A stretch of DNA of 64,000 nt from assembly GCA_910585005.1 (NCBI GenBank), contig CAJUCN010000001.1, positions 124,001 to 188,000 of the forward strand, given 5' to 3'. The DNA is from an uncultured Lachnospiraceae bacterium (GTDB taxonomy: Bacteria > Bacillota > Clostridia > Lachnospirales > Lachnospiraceae). The notes under the pieces are model-generated. The model saw only the letters and a list, made by a program, of their open reading frames with translations. It was not told the origin of the DNA and searched no databases. Of the stretch, positions 1 to 7,348 are shown one piece after another (the stretch's first letter is position 1; every line of letters begins with the position of its first letter). The position numbers and the translations under genes are program-made.

Positions 1-238
1 GCTGTAAGATACTGCTGTCACCGTCGGGATCCCGGTAGGTGCAGCTTGCACAGATGCCGTCCTCATCTCTCACGACACAAAGTTCCGTGACCTGCAGCGC
101 CTCCGCCGCATATACCTGTCCTGCCTGGAGCATTTTACATCCCCATCCTGCCACTATCCCTGCTGCAAATAAGACCCTCCTGAACCTTCCTTTCAGCCAA
201 TTGCATACTCTTTCTTTTAAACCGCTCTTTTTCCTCAT
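1..238 (-). CDS. Exported protein, N-terminal part only (gene runs off the window)
   Basis: This is the first 79 codons of a minus-strand gene whose 3' end lies outside the window. The ATG at 236-238 is preceded by AAAGGAG nine bases upstream. The protein starts with a basic stretch (MRKKSGLKERVCNWLKGRFRR), then a hydrophobic core and a likely signal-peptidase site after VYAAEA (about residue 47), so it is probably secreted or wall-associated. The mature part starts LQVTELCVVRDEDGICASC and continues open to base 1. I do not recognise the family from this fragment. A perfect 16-bp palindrome lies 25 bp upstream of the start. Confidence 0.7.
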   Translation of the reverse strand, partial: MRKKSGLKERVCNWLKGRFRRVLFAAGIVAGWGCKMLQAGQVYAAEALQVTELCVVRDEDGICASCTYRDPDGDSSILQ

Positions 239-262
239 AGGTATTCTCCTTTATCAATCGTT

Positions 263-278
263 TTATCAGCGCTGATAA
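263..278. promoter_or_regulatory. Perfect 16-bp palindrome, possible operator
   Basis: TTATCAGCGCTGATAA is its own reverse complement. It lies in the 5' leader of the partial gene that starts at 238, downstream of a possible -10 (GATAAT on the minus strand, 282-287). The position fits a repressor operator; no regulator is encoded next to it in the window. Confidence 0.4.
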
Positions 279-352
279 CCCATTATCCATGAAAAAGAGT
301 GGTTTTCCACATTCACGTCATAAATGTCTTACTTTTGGTACTATTTGACCCA

Positions 353-1096
353 TCAAGGCCTTAAAAGAAACTGCGGGATCGTCCGCAGCGTCCTAAGAAA
401 CACCACCCACCAGGCAAACCGTATCCCATTAACCGTAAGCGCCCTGTGGGCTTCCCGTATAGAAACCCCATAAGCCCCGGCGCTCCCGGTGCTTGTTCCG
501 CCATAATACATTTCCACTAAAACTTCCGGGATATAAGACAAACTGACTTTCCCGTCCTTTAAAATCCGTATCATAAACTCGAAATCTGCAGAACACTGAT
601 AGGAGCTGTCATAATCCCCATACCTGTCATAAATCTCCCGGCGCAGAAAAAGCGTTGGATGACCGGGCATCCAACCACTTCCCACTTTCCCTTTTCCCAT
701 TTTCCAGTATCTTTTCACCACACCATCCTGGGCATAAACCAGATCCCCGTGGACACCGTCTGTTCCCTCCTCGTTCATCAGGCGGATGCATTTTGACACC
801 ACATCATTTCCCGTAAATCTGTCATTAAAAAAGAGGATGACCGCTCCGGTAGAAAGGGACAGCCCCTGGTTCATGGCATCATAAAGCCCTCCATCCGCCC
901 CAGATGCCCATTTAACAGAAAAATGGCTGTTTTGGCTGTACTCCTTTATGACGTCCAGGGTTCCGTCCGAAGAACCACCATCCTTAATGACCACCTCTAT
1001 TTCAGGATAATCCTGGTTTTCGATACTCGCCAACGTTTTTAGCAGATTTTCCCTGCAATTAAAAGTCGTTAAGACCAGTGATACTAATTCCATCAT
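353..1096 (-). CDS. GT2 family glycosyltransferase
   Basis: A 247-residue soluble protein with the GT-A fold signature of family 2 glycosyltransferases: VSLVLTTFNCRENLLKTL at the N-terminus, then EVVIKDGGSSDGTLDVI and ADGGLYDAMNQGL. It should transfer a sugar from a nucleotide sugar to a lipid-linked or growing glycan on the cytoplasmic face. The usual metal-binding WLNSDD stretch reads FFNDRFTGND here, so the DXD site is altered. The C-terminal FAWWVVFLRTLRTIPQFLL is amphipathic and could touch the membrane. The start is a tandem ATG (1096 or 1093) next to GGAAAAGGA. It is transcribed away from the radical SAM gene, with 134 bp between the two starts. Acceptor and donor are unknown. Confidence 0.85.
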   Translation of the reverse strand: MMELVSLVLTTFNCRENLLKTLASIENQDYPEIEVVIKDGGSSDGTLDVIKEYSQNSHFSVKWASGADGGLYDAMNQGLSLSTGAVILFFNDRFTGNDVVSKCIRLMNEEGTDGVHGDLVYAQDGVVKRYWKMGKGKVGSGWMPGHPTLFLRREIYDRYGDYDSSYQCSADFEFMIRILKDGKVSLSYIPEVLVEMYYGGTSTGSAGAYGVSIREAHRALTVNGIRFAWWVVFLRTLRTIPQFLLRP

Positions 1097-1117
1097 TCCT
1101 TTTCCTATCCCCAGCTA

Positions 1118-1137
1118 TTTGGGCCTGCCTGCCCAAA
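1118..1137. repeat. Inverted repeat in the leader of the GT2 gene
   Basis: TTTGGGC, a 6-base loop (ctgcct) and GCCCAAA form a perfect 7-bp stem 22 bp upstream of the GT2 start. It could be an RNA hairpin or a protein site. Nothing else identifies it. Confidence 0.3.
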
Positions 1138-1166
1138 GCCAGAAATCAATTGCCAAATGAAAGTGT

Positions 1167-1196
1167 TTAAGTTAACATAGAAAAGGATACTATACT
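1167..1196 (+). promoter_or_regulatory. Candidate sigma-A promoter of the radical SAM gene
   Basis: TTAAGT (1167-1172) and TATACT (1191-1196) are separated by 18 bp. The -10 is good and the -35 is weak. The ATG follows 35 bp downstream behind an AGAGGG ribosome binding site. Confidence 0.45.
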
Positions 1197-1230
1197 TTAC
1201 AGATATTTAAAATAGAAAAAGAGGGTTTTT

Positions 1231-2346
1231 ATGAAAAAATTAAATGGAACCGTTATCGTCACTTACCGTTGCAATGCCAGATGCAATATGTGTAACCGCT
1301 ACAAAAAGCCTTCCCTCCCGGAAGAAGAACTTTCCCTTGAAACCATCAGGAAACTTCCACCCATGTACTTTACTAACATTACCGGAGGAGAGCCTTTTAT
1401 ACGCACGGATCTAAAAGAAATTGTCCGGGAACTCTACCGAAAGAGCGACCGCATCGTCATCTCCACCAATGGATTTTTTACCGACCGGATCCTTGAACTT
1501 TGCAGGGAATTTCCCCAGATCGGCATCCGCATTTCCATTGAAGGCTTAGAACAGACCAACAACCAGATCCGGGGACTGGAAGATGGCTTTAACCGGGGCT
1601 ATACTACCTTAAAAAAGCTGGTGGAAATGGGCATGAAGGATGTGGGCTTCGGCATGACCGTACAGGACTTAAATGCCAAAGACCTGGTGGCCCTATACAA
1701 CCTGTCCAACGAAATGAACATGGAATTTGCCACGGCATCCCTGCATAATTCTTTTTATTTCGTAGAAGCCAAAAATATAATCCATGACCGCCCCATGGTA
1801 GCAAAAGAATTTGAAAACCTGGTGAATGAACTGTTAAGATCAAAAAGCCCCAAAAAATGGTTCCGGGCTTATTTCAACCATGGCTTAATCAACTATATTT
1901 ACGGCCAAAAGCGTCTCCTTCCCTGCAACATGGCTTTCGACACCTTTTTTATCGATCCTTACGGGGATGTCATGCCCTGTAACGGCACCAAAGATAAAGA
2001 GATCATGGGAAACCTCAACACTGCCCAAAGCTGGGATGATCTTTGGAACAGTCCCCAGGCCATGGCTGTACGCAGTAAAGTCCGCTGCTGCGACCGGAAC
2101 TGCTGGATGATCGGTTCCGTTTCCCCTGCCATGCACAAATATATCTGGGTTCCCGCTTTTTGGGTTCTTCGGCATAAACTAAAGTTCTGGACAAGAAAAA
2201 AATACAGCATGTATGAGAATAAGATCGTCAGGGATTACCGGGACGGAAAAGTCACCAAAGAGGCATTAGATGCCTGTTCTACCTGTGACCTTCATGCACA
2301 GATCAACGATGGGTTATCCGATAAATCAAGGGAGAGGCTCAAATAG
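1231..2346 (+). CDS. Radical SAM protein with SPASM-type C-terminus
   Basis: A 371-residue radical S-adenosylmethionine enzyme. The [4Fe-4S] motif C-x3-C-x2-C is at residues 14-21 (CNARCNMC), followed by the NITGGEPFIR SAM-binding stretch and VISTNG. The C-terminal half has many cysteines (PCNMAF, MPCNGT, RCCDRNC, CSTCDL), as in SPASM domains that bind extra clusters. Family members in polysaccharide loci modify or decarboxylate sugars or mature small peptides; the substrate here cannot be read from the sequence. AGAGGG lies 7 bases before the ATG. It is a single-gene unit flanked by divergent and convergent minus-strand genes and ends in a hairpin terminator. Confidence 0.85.
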   Translation: MKKLNGTVIVTYRCNARCNMCNRYKKPSLPEEELSLETIRKLPPMYFTNITGGEPFIRTDLKEIVRELYRKSDRIVISTNGFFTDRILELCREFPQIGIRISIEGLEQTNNQIRGLEDGFNRGYTTLKKLVEMGMKDVGFGMTVQDLNAKDLVALYNLSNEMNMEFATASLHNSFYFVEAKNIIHDRPMVAKEFENLVNELLRSKSPKKWFRAYFNHGLINYIYGQKRLLPCNMAFDTFFIDPYGDVMPCNGTKDKEIMGNLNTAQSWDDLWNSPQAMAVRSKVRCCDRNCWMIGSVSPAMHKYIWVPAFWVLRHKLKFWTRKKYSMYENKIVRDYRDGKVTKEALDACSTCDLHAQINDGLSDKSRERLK

Positions 2347-2353
2347 CCTCTCC
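2331..2353 (+). terminator. Rho-independent terminator of the radical SAM gene
   Basis: GGAGAGGCT, a 5-base loop and AGCCTCTCC give a perfect 9-bp stem that spans the stop codon, followed by TGAATTTTCCT. It may also act on the convergent gene. Confidence 0.6.
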
Positions 2354-2362
2354 TGAATTTTC

Positions 2363-3853
2363 CTATTCTTTCTTTACCCTTACTGAATCCAGTCCATAAT
2401 ACCTGCACACCCCCAAGTTTTCCCAATCCTGGGAATCCTCCCTGACTTCTGAAAAATATAACAGCCTGGGGCGGCATGGAAGGGGTTCAAGGACGATATC
2501 CTTTTCCCCGCTCTTGTATCGTTCTATCCTCGTCCTTAATGCATCCCCATATGCCCTTGCATCACCGCTGGCAAGATCGGCAATGGCAGATGATGCCGTA
2601 AAATAGTGGGGATCCGGCACCACCGTTAGCGAAGAAGCAAAGGCAAAAAACGCCAGGCATCCAAGCAGGCACCACATTTCCGTTTTGGAAAAGCATCCCT
2701 CCTGTTTGTGTGTATTTCTCTCCACATATCCCTTTTCTTCCACCTTTTTTCTTGCCCAGCCTGTCACATACCCCACACACAAAGTAAGCGTCAGTATAAA
2801 CATGGTATATGTCAAAGCCTGCAGCCTTTCCGCCTCGATGCTCCCTGTTGCAAAAAGAGACGGCGTCATCATCGCCGAAACGGTACAATACCCAAAAAGA
2901 ACAACTATCATGGGAAACCGGAAATGGAATTTTGTTCTCCTTGCCATACGCCAAAACAAAGGGATCAGGATAATAACCATGACCACGATGGGCCAGCTAA
3001 ACCATTCGCCTAAACAATAATAGAAACAATAATAAAAGGAAACCAACACCGCTTTGACCGGATTCATCCCACTGGTTTCTTCCGCACGCACCCAATTCCC
3101 GGGAGCGGCCACGTTAAGTAAGAATCCCAAATAAAACAATCCGACCGGTATTAGGAATGCCCGGTATTCTTTCCATCTCTTCCTGAAGGACAAGAATCCT
3201 ATGGCTACCAGCAGGATCACTGCAACATTCAGCGCAGTAAGCTGATTCCCTCCTCCCGTAAAAAAACCAATGACTGCCGCTGCCACAAGTTTTACCGTCC
3301 GCTTTTTTCCTTTCTCATAGACGGCTCCGATCAGTAATCCATAATAGAACAACGACATTCCATGGATAAACATATAATTTACAGCGCCGCTATACCAATA
3401 AAATGCCTCTACTCTTCCCACCATACATTGTACGGTAACAAACAGCATGACCATGGCCACACAAAGACTTTCATGCTTATTTGCCTGAAAAACTTTCACA
3501 AAGATATTTTTTAGCAAATAGACCGTAGAAAAGGTAAGCATCGCTAACATAATCCACACGGTCAGCGTATAGAACCTTTCTCCAAACGTATTAGGCGGTA
3601 TTGCCATCAAAAAATTTGATGTGAAATACCCCATCCAATGCGTCCAGTCTTCCACCGCTTTTATCATCCCTGTCCAGATGACCTGAAACAGGTTATGGCT
3701 GTTTCCCCATGCGTGCCTGCAGGCATTGCCGATGGTAAAATCATCTGCACTGGGATAATTGTACCAGCCAATCCATAAAAGAGGTATCAGGCTCACCAAA
3801 TAACCTGCTGTCAAACAAATGGACAGCGACTTTGGCGTGATCCATTTTTTCAT
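2363..3853 (-). CDS. DUF6056-like polytopic membrane protein
   Basis: About 496 residues with roughly ten membrane segments. The first extracytoplasmic loop contains YNYPSADDFTIGN, and WTHWMGYFTSNFLM follows; the acidic pair after TM1 is what one expects in GT-C type transferases and in the DUF6056 family. A paralogue sits at 57439-59133 (YRGDDFSGTVW, then FNWQGAYFSMF). I start it at MKKWITPKS (3853), behind GGAAG; upstream ATGs have no ribosome binding site. It is likely a glycan-chain or lipid-linked sugar transferase of unknown specificity. It is convergent with the radical SAM gene and divergent from the GT-C gene at 4010. Confidence 0.7.
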   Translation of the reverse strand: MKKWITPKSLSICLTAGYLVSLIPLLWIGWYNYPSADDFTIGNACRHAWGNSHNLFQVIWTGMIKAVEDWTHWMGYFTSNFLMAIPPNTFGERFYTLTVWIMLAMLTFSTVYLLKNIFVKVFQANKHESLCVAMVMLFVTVQCMVGRVEAFYWYSGAVNYMFIHGMSLFYYGLLIGAVYEKGKKRTVKLVAAAVIGFFTGGGNQLTALNVAVILLVAIGFLSFRKRWKEYRAFLIPVGLFYLGFLLNVAAPGNWVRAEETSGMNPVKAVLVSFYYCFYYCLGEWFSWPIVVMVIILIPLFWRMARRTKFHFRFPMIVVLFGYCTVSAMMTPSLFATGSIEAERLQALTYTMFILTLTLCVGYVTGWARKKVEEKGYVERNTHKQEGCFSKTEMWCLLGCLAFFAFASSLTVVPDPHYFTASSAIADLASGDARAYGDALRTRIERYKSGEKDIVLEPLPCRPRLLYFSEVREDSQDWENLGVCRYYGLDSVRVKKE

Positions 3854-4009
3854 TTTTTCTTCCAAAATCCTCAACTTCAAATCTCTCCATCCCTTATTTT
3901 CATACATGGTATCACGATATGAAATGTTGGTCAAGAAATGGCCTTGAAAAAGCCTCCCCAAACCGATATACTGTTACATAAGAATTTCCATGCAGGAGGT
4001 TATGGCTAT

Positions 4010-5584
4010 ATGAATTATACCACCTTAAAAGACCGGATCATCTATTTTCTAACTTTATGCTATATGCTCCCGGCGGGAGCCCTTCTGGCATTTAATACGA
4101 TCTGCTCTCTATCCCAGACTACCTACATGGAGCTGTACCAGGATACGGAAAAACCTCTTTATAAGGCTGACCTTCCAATTCTCCTGCTCCTATTGGCAAT
4201 TCTTTTTATCCTGCTGACAAAGTTTTTTTTCCATAAATACCCGGCTAATGAAACAATATGCAAAACATGGGAGCGGTCTTCTCTTTTTTTTGCCCTGTCG
4301 CTATGCCTGCTAATCATTTTTATCTACCGGGTACGGGTAGCATGTGACAGCGAATCCATCAGCGACATTGCCATCGCCTTCCTCCAGGGAGATTACTCTG
4401 GTTTTGAGGGTGACAGCTACCTGGCGCATTATCCCCACCAACTAGGGATGATCGCTTTTCTCCAACTGGTTTATTTCCTCTTTGGAATCAAAAATTTTAC
4501 CGTCCTCCAATTTATGAATGCCATAGCTATTTGTGTTGTCATCTATTTTTTGCATCGGATCACGGAAGAGCTGTTCCATAATTTCCGGATCCAGATTCTT
4601 CTTTCTGTCCTTTGTATGGGTATGCTCCCCTTTTACCTTTATGTGACATTCATTTATGGAGATATCCCCAGCATGGGCTTTGCCGTTCCCGCTATCTACC
4701 TGGTCATCCGCTATCTGAATACAAAAAAGCGAAGACTTCTCGTCCCCGCTTCCCTTTGCATGTGCTTTGCTATCCTGTTAAAATCTAATAACACTGTGAT
4801 TCTGGCTGCTTCCATGATCATCCTGATCCTCTTTTCCATCAAAGAAAAAGACTGGTTTTCCATCTTCTTTGCCACTGCCCTGTTCCTGCTCCCTACCCTG
4901 GGTTCTTATGGGATTCAATGTTATTACGCCAATGCCGCAGGACTTACTGAAATTCCACCAGGGATCCCTAAAGTTGCCTGGATCGCTATGGGACTGCAGG
5001 AAAACGAATACATTGAAAATGGCTGGTACAACAGCTATAATTGGGTTGTTTACTCCCAATACGGCCTTGACACAAAAAAGACAACAGAAGTATGCCTGGC
5101 CTCTATCAAAGATTCCATCCATTCCTTTCTGTCAGCGCCGAAATCCGGACTGTATTTCTTTTACCGGAAATTTATTTCCCAGTGGAATGATCCCGGCTTC
5201 CAATCCCAGATAACCAATGAATGGTATAGCCGCCACCGGGATGACCATTCTTCTCTTGCTCTGTATTTGATCTACGGGAACGGGAGGCTGATTTTGGAAT
5301 GGCTTATGAACGTCTACCACTTTTTGATTCTTCTAGGGGCATCCGTGTACACATTTGTCCAAACCAAAAAGCGTTCTCTCCCAGCTTCCCTCCTGGCGCT
5401 GTGCGTGTTTGGCGGCTACTTTTTCCATCTGTTCTGGGAAGCAGGCGGACGCTATGGCCTTGGTTATTTTGTGCTGTGTGTGCCAATGGCCGCTTATGGC
5501 TTATGGACATTATCCCTGATACGCGTTGCAAGCCTCAATCACCATCTCCACCTCTTCCTCCGTCATTTCCGGGAAAAGAGGTAA
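4010..5584 (+). CDS. GT-C type membrane glycosyltransferase (PMT/GT39-like)
   Basis: A 524-residue polytopic membrane protein. After TM3 comes an extracytoplasmic loop with RVACDSESISDIA and LAHYPHQLG, the acidic-plus-YPHQ pattern of bacterial lipid-linked-sugar transferases. The end (HLFWEAGGRYGLGYFVLCVP) matches the end of the paralogue at 23541-25091 (QLIWESLSRYCLGYFVWLLP), so both belong to one family. The start is ATG 4010, ten bases behind a perfect AGGAGG (3994-3999). The stop at 5582-5584 lies inside the convergent DegT gene, so the last 25 codons are antisense to it; the residues after LWTLSLIR look like a read-through tail. It probably uses a polyprenyl-phosphate sugar outside the membrane. 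Confidence 0.75.
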   Translation: MNYTTLKDRIIYFLTLCYMLPAGALLAFNTICSLSQTTYMELYQDTEKPLYKADLPILLLLLAILFILLTKFFFHKYPANETICKTWERSSLFFALSLCLLIIFIYRVRVACDSESISDIAIAFLQGDYSGFEGDSYLAHYPHQLGMIAFLQLVYFLFGIKNFTVLQFMNAIAICVVIYFLHRITEELFHNFRIQILLSVLCMGMLPFYLYVTFIYGDIPSMGFAVPAIYLVIRYLNTKKRRLLVPASLCMCFAILLKSNNTVILAASMIILILFSIKEKDWFSIFFATALFLLPTLGSYGIQCYYANAAGLTEIPPGIPKVAWIAMGLQENEYIENGWYNSYNWVVYSQYGLDTKKTTEVCLASIKDSIHSFLSAPKSGLYFFYRKFISQWNDPGFQSQITNEWYSRHRDDHSSLALYLIYGNGRLILEWLMNVYHFLILLGASVYTFVQTKKRSLPASLLALCVFGGYFFHLFWEAGGRYGLGYFVLCVPMAAYGLWTLSLIRVASLNHHLHLFLRHFREKR

Positions 5585-6607
5585 GGTCACGCAGTGGTTT
5601 GCCAGATATTCCGCATGAGGGCAATCCCCGATTTGATAACCCAGGTTTTCATATGCTTTTTGCAAATGGCAGGGCACCGGATAATGCTGATTGCATTCCA
5701 TACCCTTTTTCCCCATATAGGCGATAAAATCATCCGGATTTTCCGTGGTAATGACAAATAAATGGAACACCGGGTCTGTGTTTTTGGGGTGGGCCTGCAT
5801 CGTGATCCTGGGATTTGTAATCCCTGCAAGATACCGTTGGCCGATTTTTCTACGTTTGTCCGTCCATTCCGGCAGGAATTTCAAACTCACGCTTAAAACC
5901 GCACCCTGTAACCCCTCTAAGCGGTAATTATAGCCTATCACATCATGATAATAACGAACCTGGCACCCCTGGTTTTTGATGGTGGTGATCGCATCATAGT
6001 ATTCCTTCTTATGGCAGGTAACACTGCCCCCTTCCCCAAAGGCATATAGGTTCTTGCCGGGATAAAAACTAAAACACCCTAATTCCCCCAGGCTGCCTGC
6101 CAGTTTCCCTTCATAGCAAGCCCCATGGGCCTGGGCGCAGTCCTCCACCACAAACAGTCCATACTTATCGGCAATGGCTTTCACCCGGTTAAATTCAAAA
6201 GGCTGCCCGTAAAGATGGACTCCAATGATGGCTTTCGTCCGCTCTGTGATCTTCTCTTCAATCTTATCCGGATCAATCTCCCAAGTGTCTTGCGTGCAGT
6301 CCACAAACACTGGTGTTGCTCCCGTATAGGTGACCCCCCAGGCTGTCGCAATATAGGTATTTGCCGGGACGATCACCTCATCGCCAGCTCCAATTTTAAG
6401 GGCCATCATCGCACAGTGGAGGGCAGACGTCCCGTTATTCACCCCTGCCGCATACGGCACCTTGCAAAATTCAGCAAATTCCCGGTCAAACTGATCGGCA
6501 AACTTTCCTCCGGAATAAGCTGTCTCCCTACATACCTCCTGGATAGCGTTTAAATACTCTTCTTTGTGTTTCTCATAATCCCTTGATAAATCAATTCTTT
6601 TCAGCAT
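5510..6607 (-). CDS. DegT/DnrJ/EryC1/StrS family sugar aminotransferase
   Basis: A 365-residue PLP enzyme of the sugar aminotransferase class. Landmarks are GVNNGTSALHCAMMAL (cofactor phosphate), DEVIVPANTYIATAWG, VVEDCAQAHGA (PLP-binding Asp) and SFYPGKNLYAFGEGG with the Schiff-base lysine. It should aminate a keto-sugar nucleotide, giving an amino sugar for the glycan built by this operon. The ATG at 6607 has GAGGA just upstream and overlaps the previous GT2 gene by 17 bp. It is the last gene of the 12970-5510 operon, and its 3' end overlaps the convergent GT-C gene by 75 bp. Confidence 0.9.
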   Translation of the reverse strand: MLKRIDLSRDYEKHKEEYLNAIQEVCRETAYSGGKFADQFDREFAEFCKVPYAAGVNNGTSALHCAMMALKIGAGDEVIVPANTYIATAWGVTYTGATPVFVDCTQDTWEIDPDKIEEKITERTKAIIGVHLYGQPFEFNRVKAIADKYGLFVVEDCAQAHGACYEGKLAGSLGELGCFSFYPGKNLYAFGEGGSVTCHKKEYYDAITTIKNQGCQVRYYHDVIGYNYRLEGLQGAVLSVSLKFLPEWTDKRRKIGQRYLAGITNPRITMQAHPKNTDPVFHLFVITTENPDDFIAYMGKKGMECNQHYPVPCHLQKAYENLGYQIGDCPHAEYLANHCVTLPLFPEMTEEEVEMVIEACNAYQG

Positions 6608-7346
6608 GTTTTCCTCTTTTCTCTTCCTGCTTCAATTCCCTGCGAAGCCTTCTGATCTGTACCAGATAATTTTTGATGGTCTTAAAGACCTTCACTGTGG
6701 TATTGTAATCCTCCTGCCATTCCACCGGCATATCATAAATTTCCACTCCCATTCTCTCTGCACGCAGAAGAAATTCTATCGTATAAAACCAGCCATTGTC
6801 ATCGCCGCAGGCTGCAACCAGCCTCTCCGCCGTTTCCTTCCGAAGAAAGGTAAAGCCACACACTGCATCCGTAGCCTTCATATGGAAGATCGCTTTCAGC
6901 AAAAAGACCAGCCCCATAGAAGTGATCTTCCGGTACCACTTTCTTCCACGGGTATTTGATTCCTTAGAAAACCTGCTGCCGTTCACATATTCCAGCTCCG
7001 GCCTTACTTGAAACAGTTGGATTGTCCGTCCCAGGTATTTAATATCTGTAGAAAGGTCAATATCCATATACCCTACAAGACTGCATTCGTTTAATTCAAT
7101 TCCCTTTCGGAAAGCCACCCCCACTCCCCGCTCCCCTACACGCACATAAGAGACTTCCGGATACTTTTCTTCAAGGGCCTTTCCAATTTCCGGGGTTTCA
7201 TCCTCCGAACCATTGTCCAATATGGTAAGACAGTAGGGAATATCCACCTTTTCCCGCAGATACTCCATCGTCCGGTCTATTCCCCTTTGCAGCCTGAGCC
7301 TTTCATTCAGCACCGGAAATAAAATATTGACTGACATCTCTTTCAT
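6591..7346 (-). CDS. GT2 family glycosyltransferase, DPM/DPG-synthase-like
   Basis: A 251-residue GT2 enzyme: VNILFPVLNERLRLQRGI, LTILDNGSEDETPEIG and the metal site YMDIDLSTD. VCGFTFLRKE and WFYTIEFLLRAERMG resemble dolichol-phosphate sugar synthases, so it may charge undecaprenyl phosphate with a sugar for the GT-C enzymes nearby. There is no C-terminal membrane pair. I start it at ATG 7346 (MKEMSVNILFP): GGAAGGGGA stands 8 bases upstream and the CotH gene stops only two bases before. It overlaps the DegT gene by 17 bp. Confidence 0.85.
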   Translation of the reverse strand: MKEMSVNILFPVLNERLRLQRGIDRTMEYLREKVDIPYCLTILDNGSEDETPEIGKALEEKYPEVSYVRVGERGVGVAFRKGIELNECSLVGYMDIDLSTDIKYLGRTIQLFQVRPELEYVNGSRFSKESNTRGRKWYRKITSMGLVFLLKAIFHMKATDAVCGFTFLRKETAERLVAACGDDNGWFYTIEFLLRAERMGVEIYDMPVEWQEDYNTTVKVFKTIKNYLVQIRRLRRELKQEEKRGKHAEKN

Positions 7347-7348
7347 GA

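Noticed and set aside
39..275. Open frame of 78 codons on the plus strand near the left edge
   Set aside because: It is antisense to the exported-protein gene that has a clear ribosome binding site and signal peptide on the other strand.
5299..5727. 142-codon plus-strand frame across the convergent overlap
   Set aside because: It lies out of frame with the GT-C gene and antisense to the DegT gene, with no family motif.
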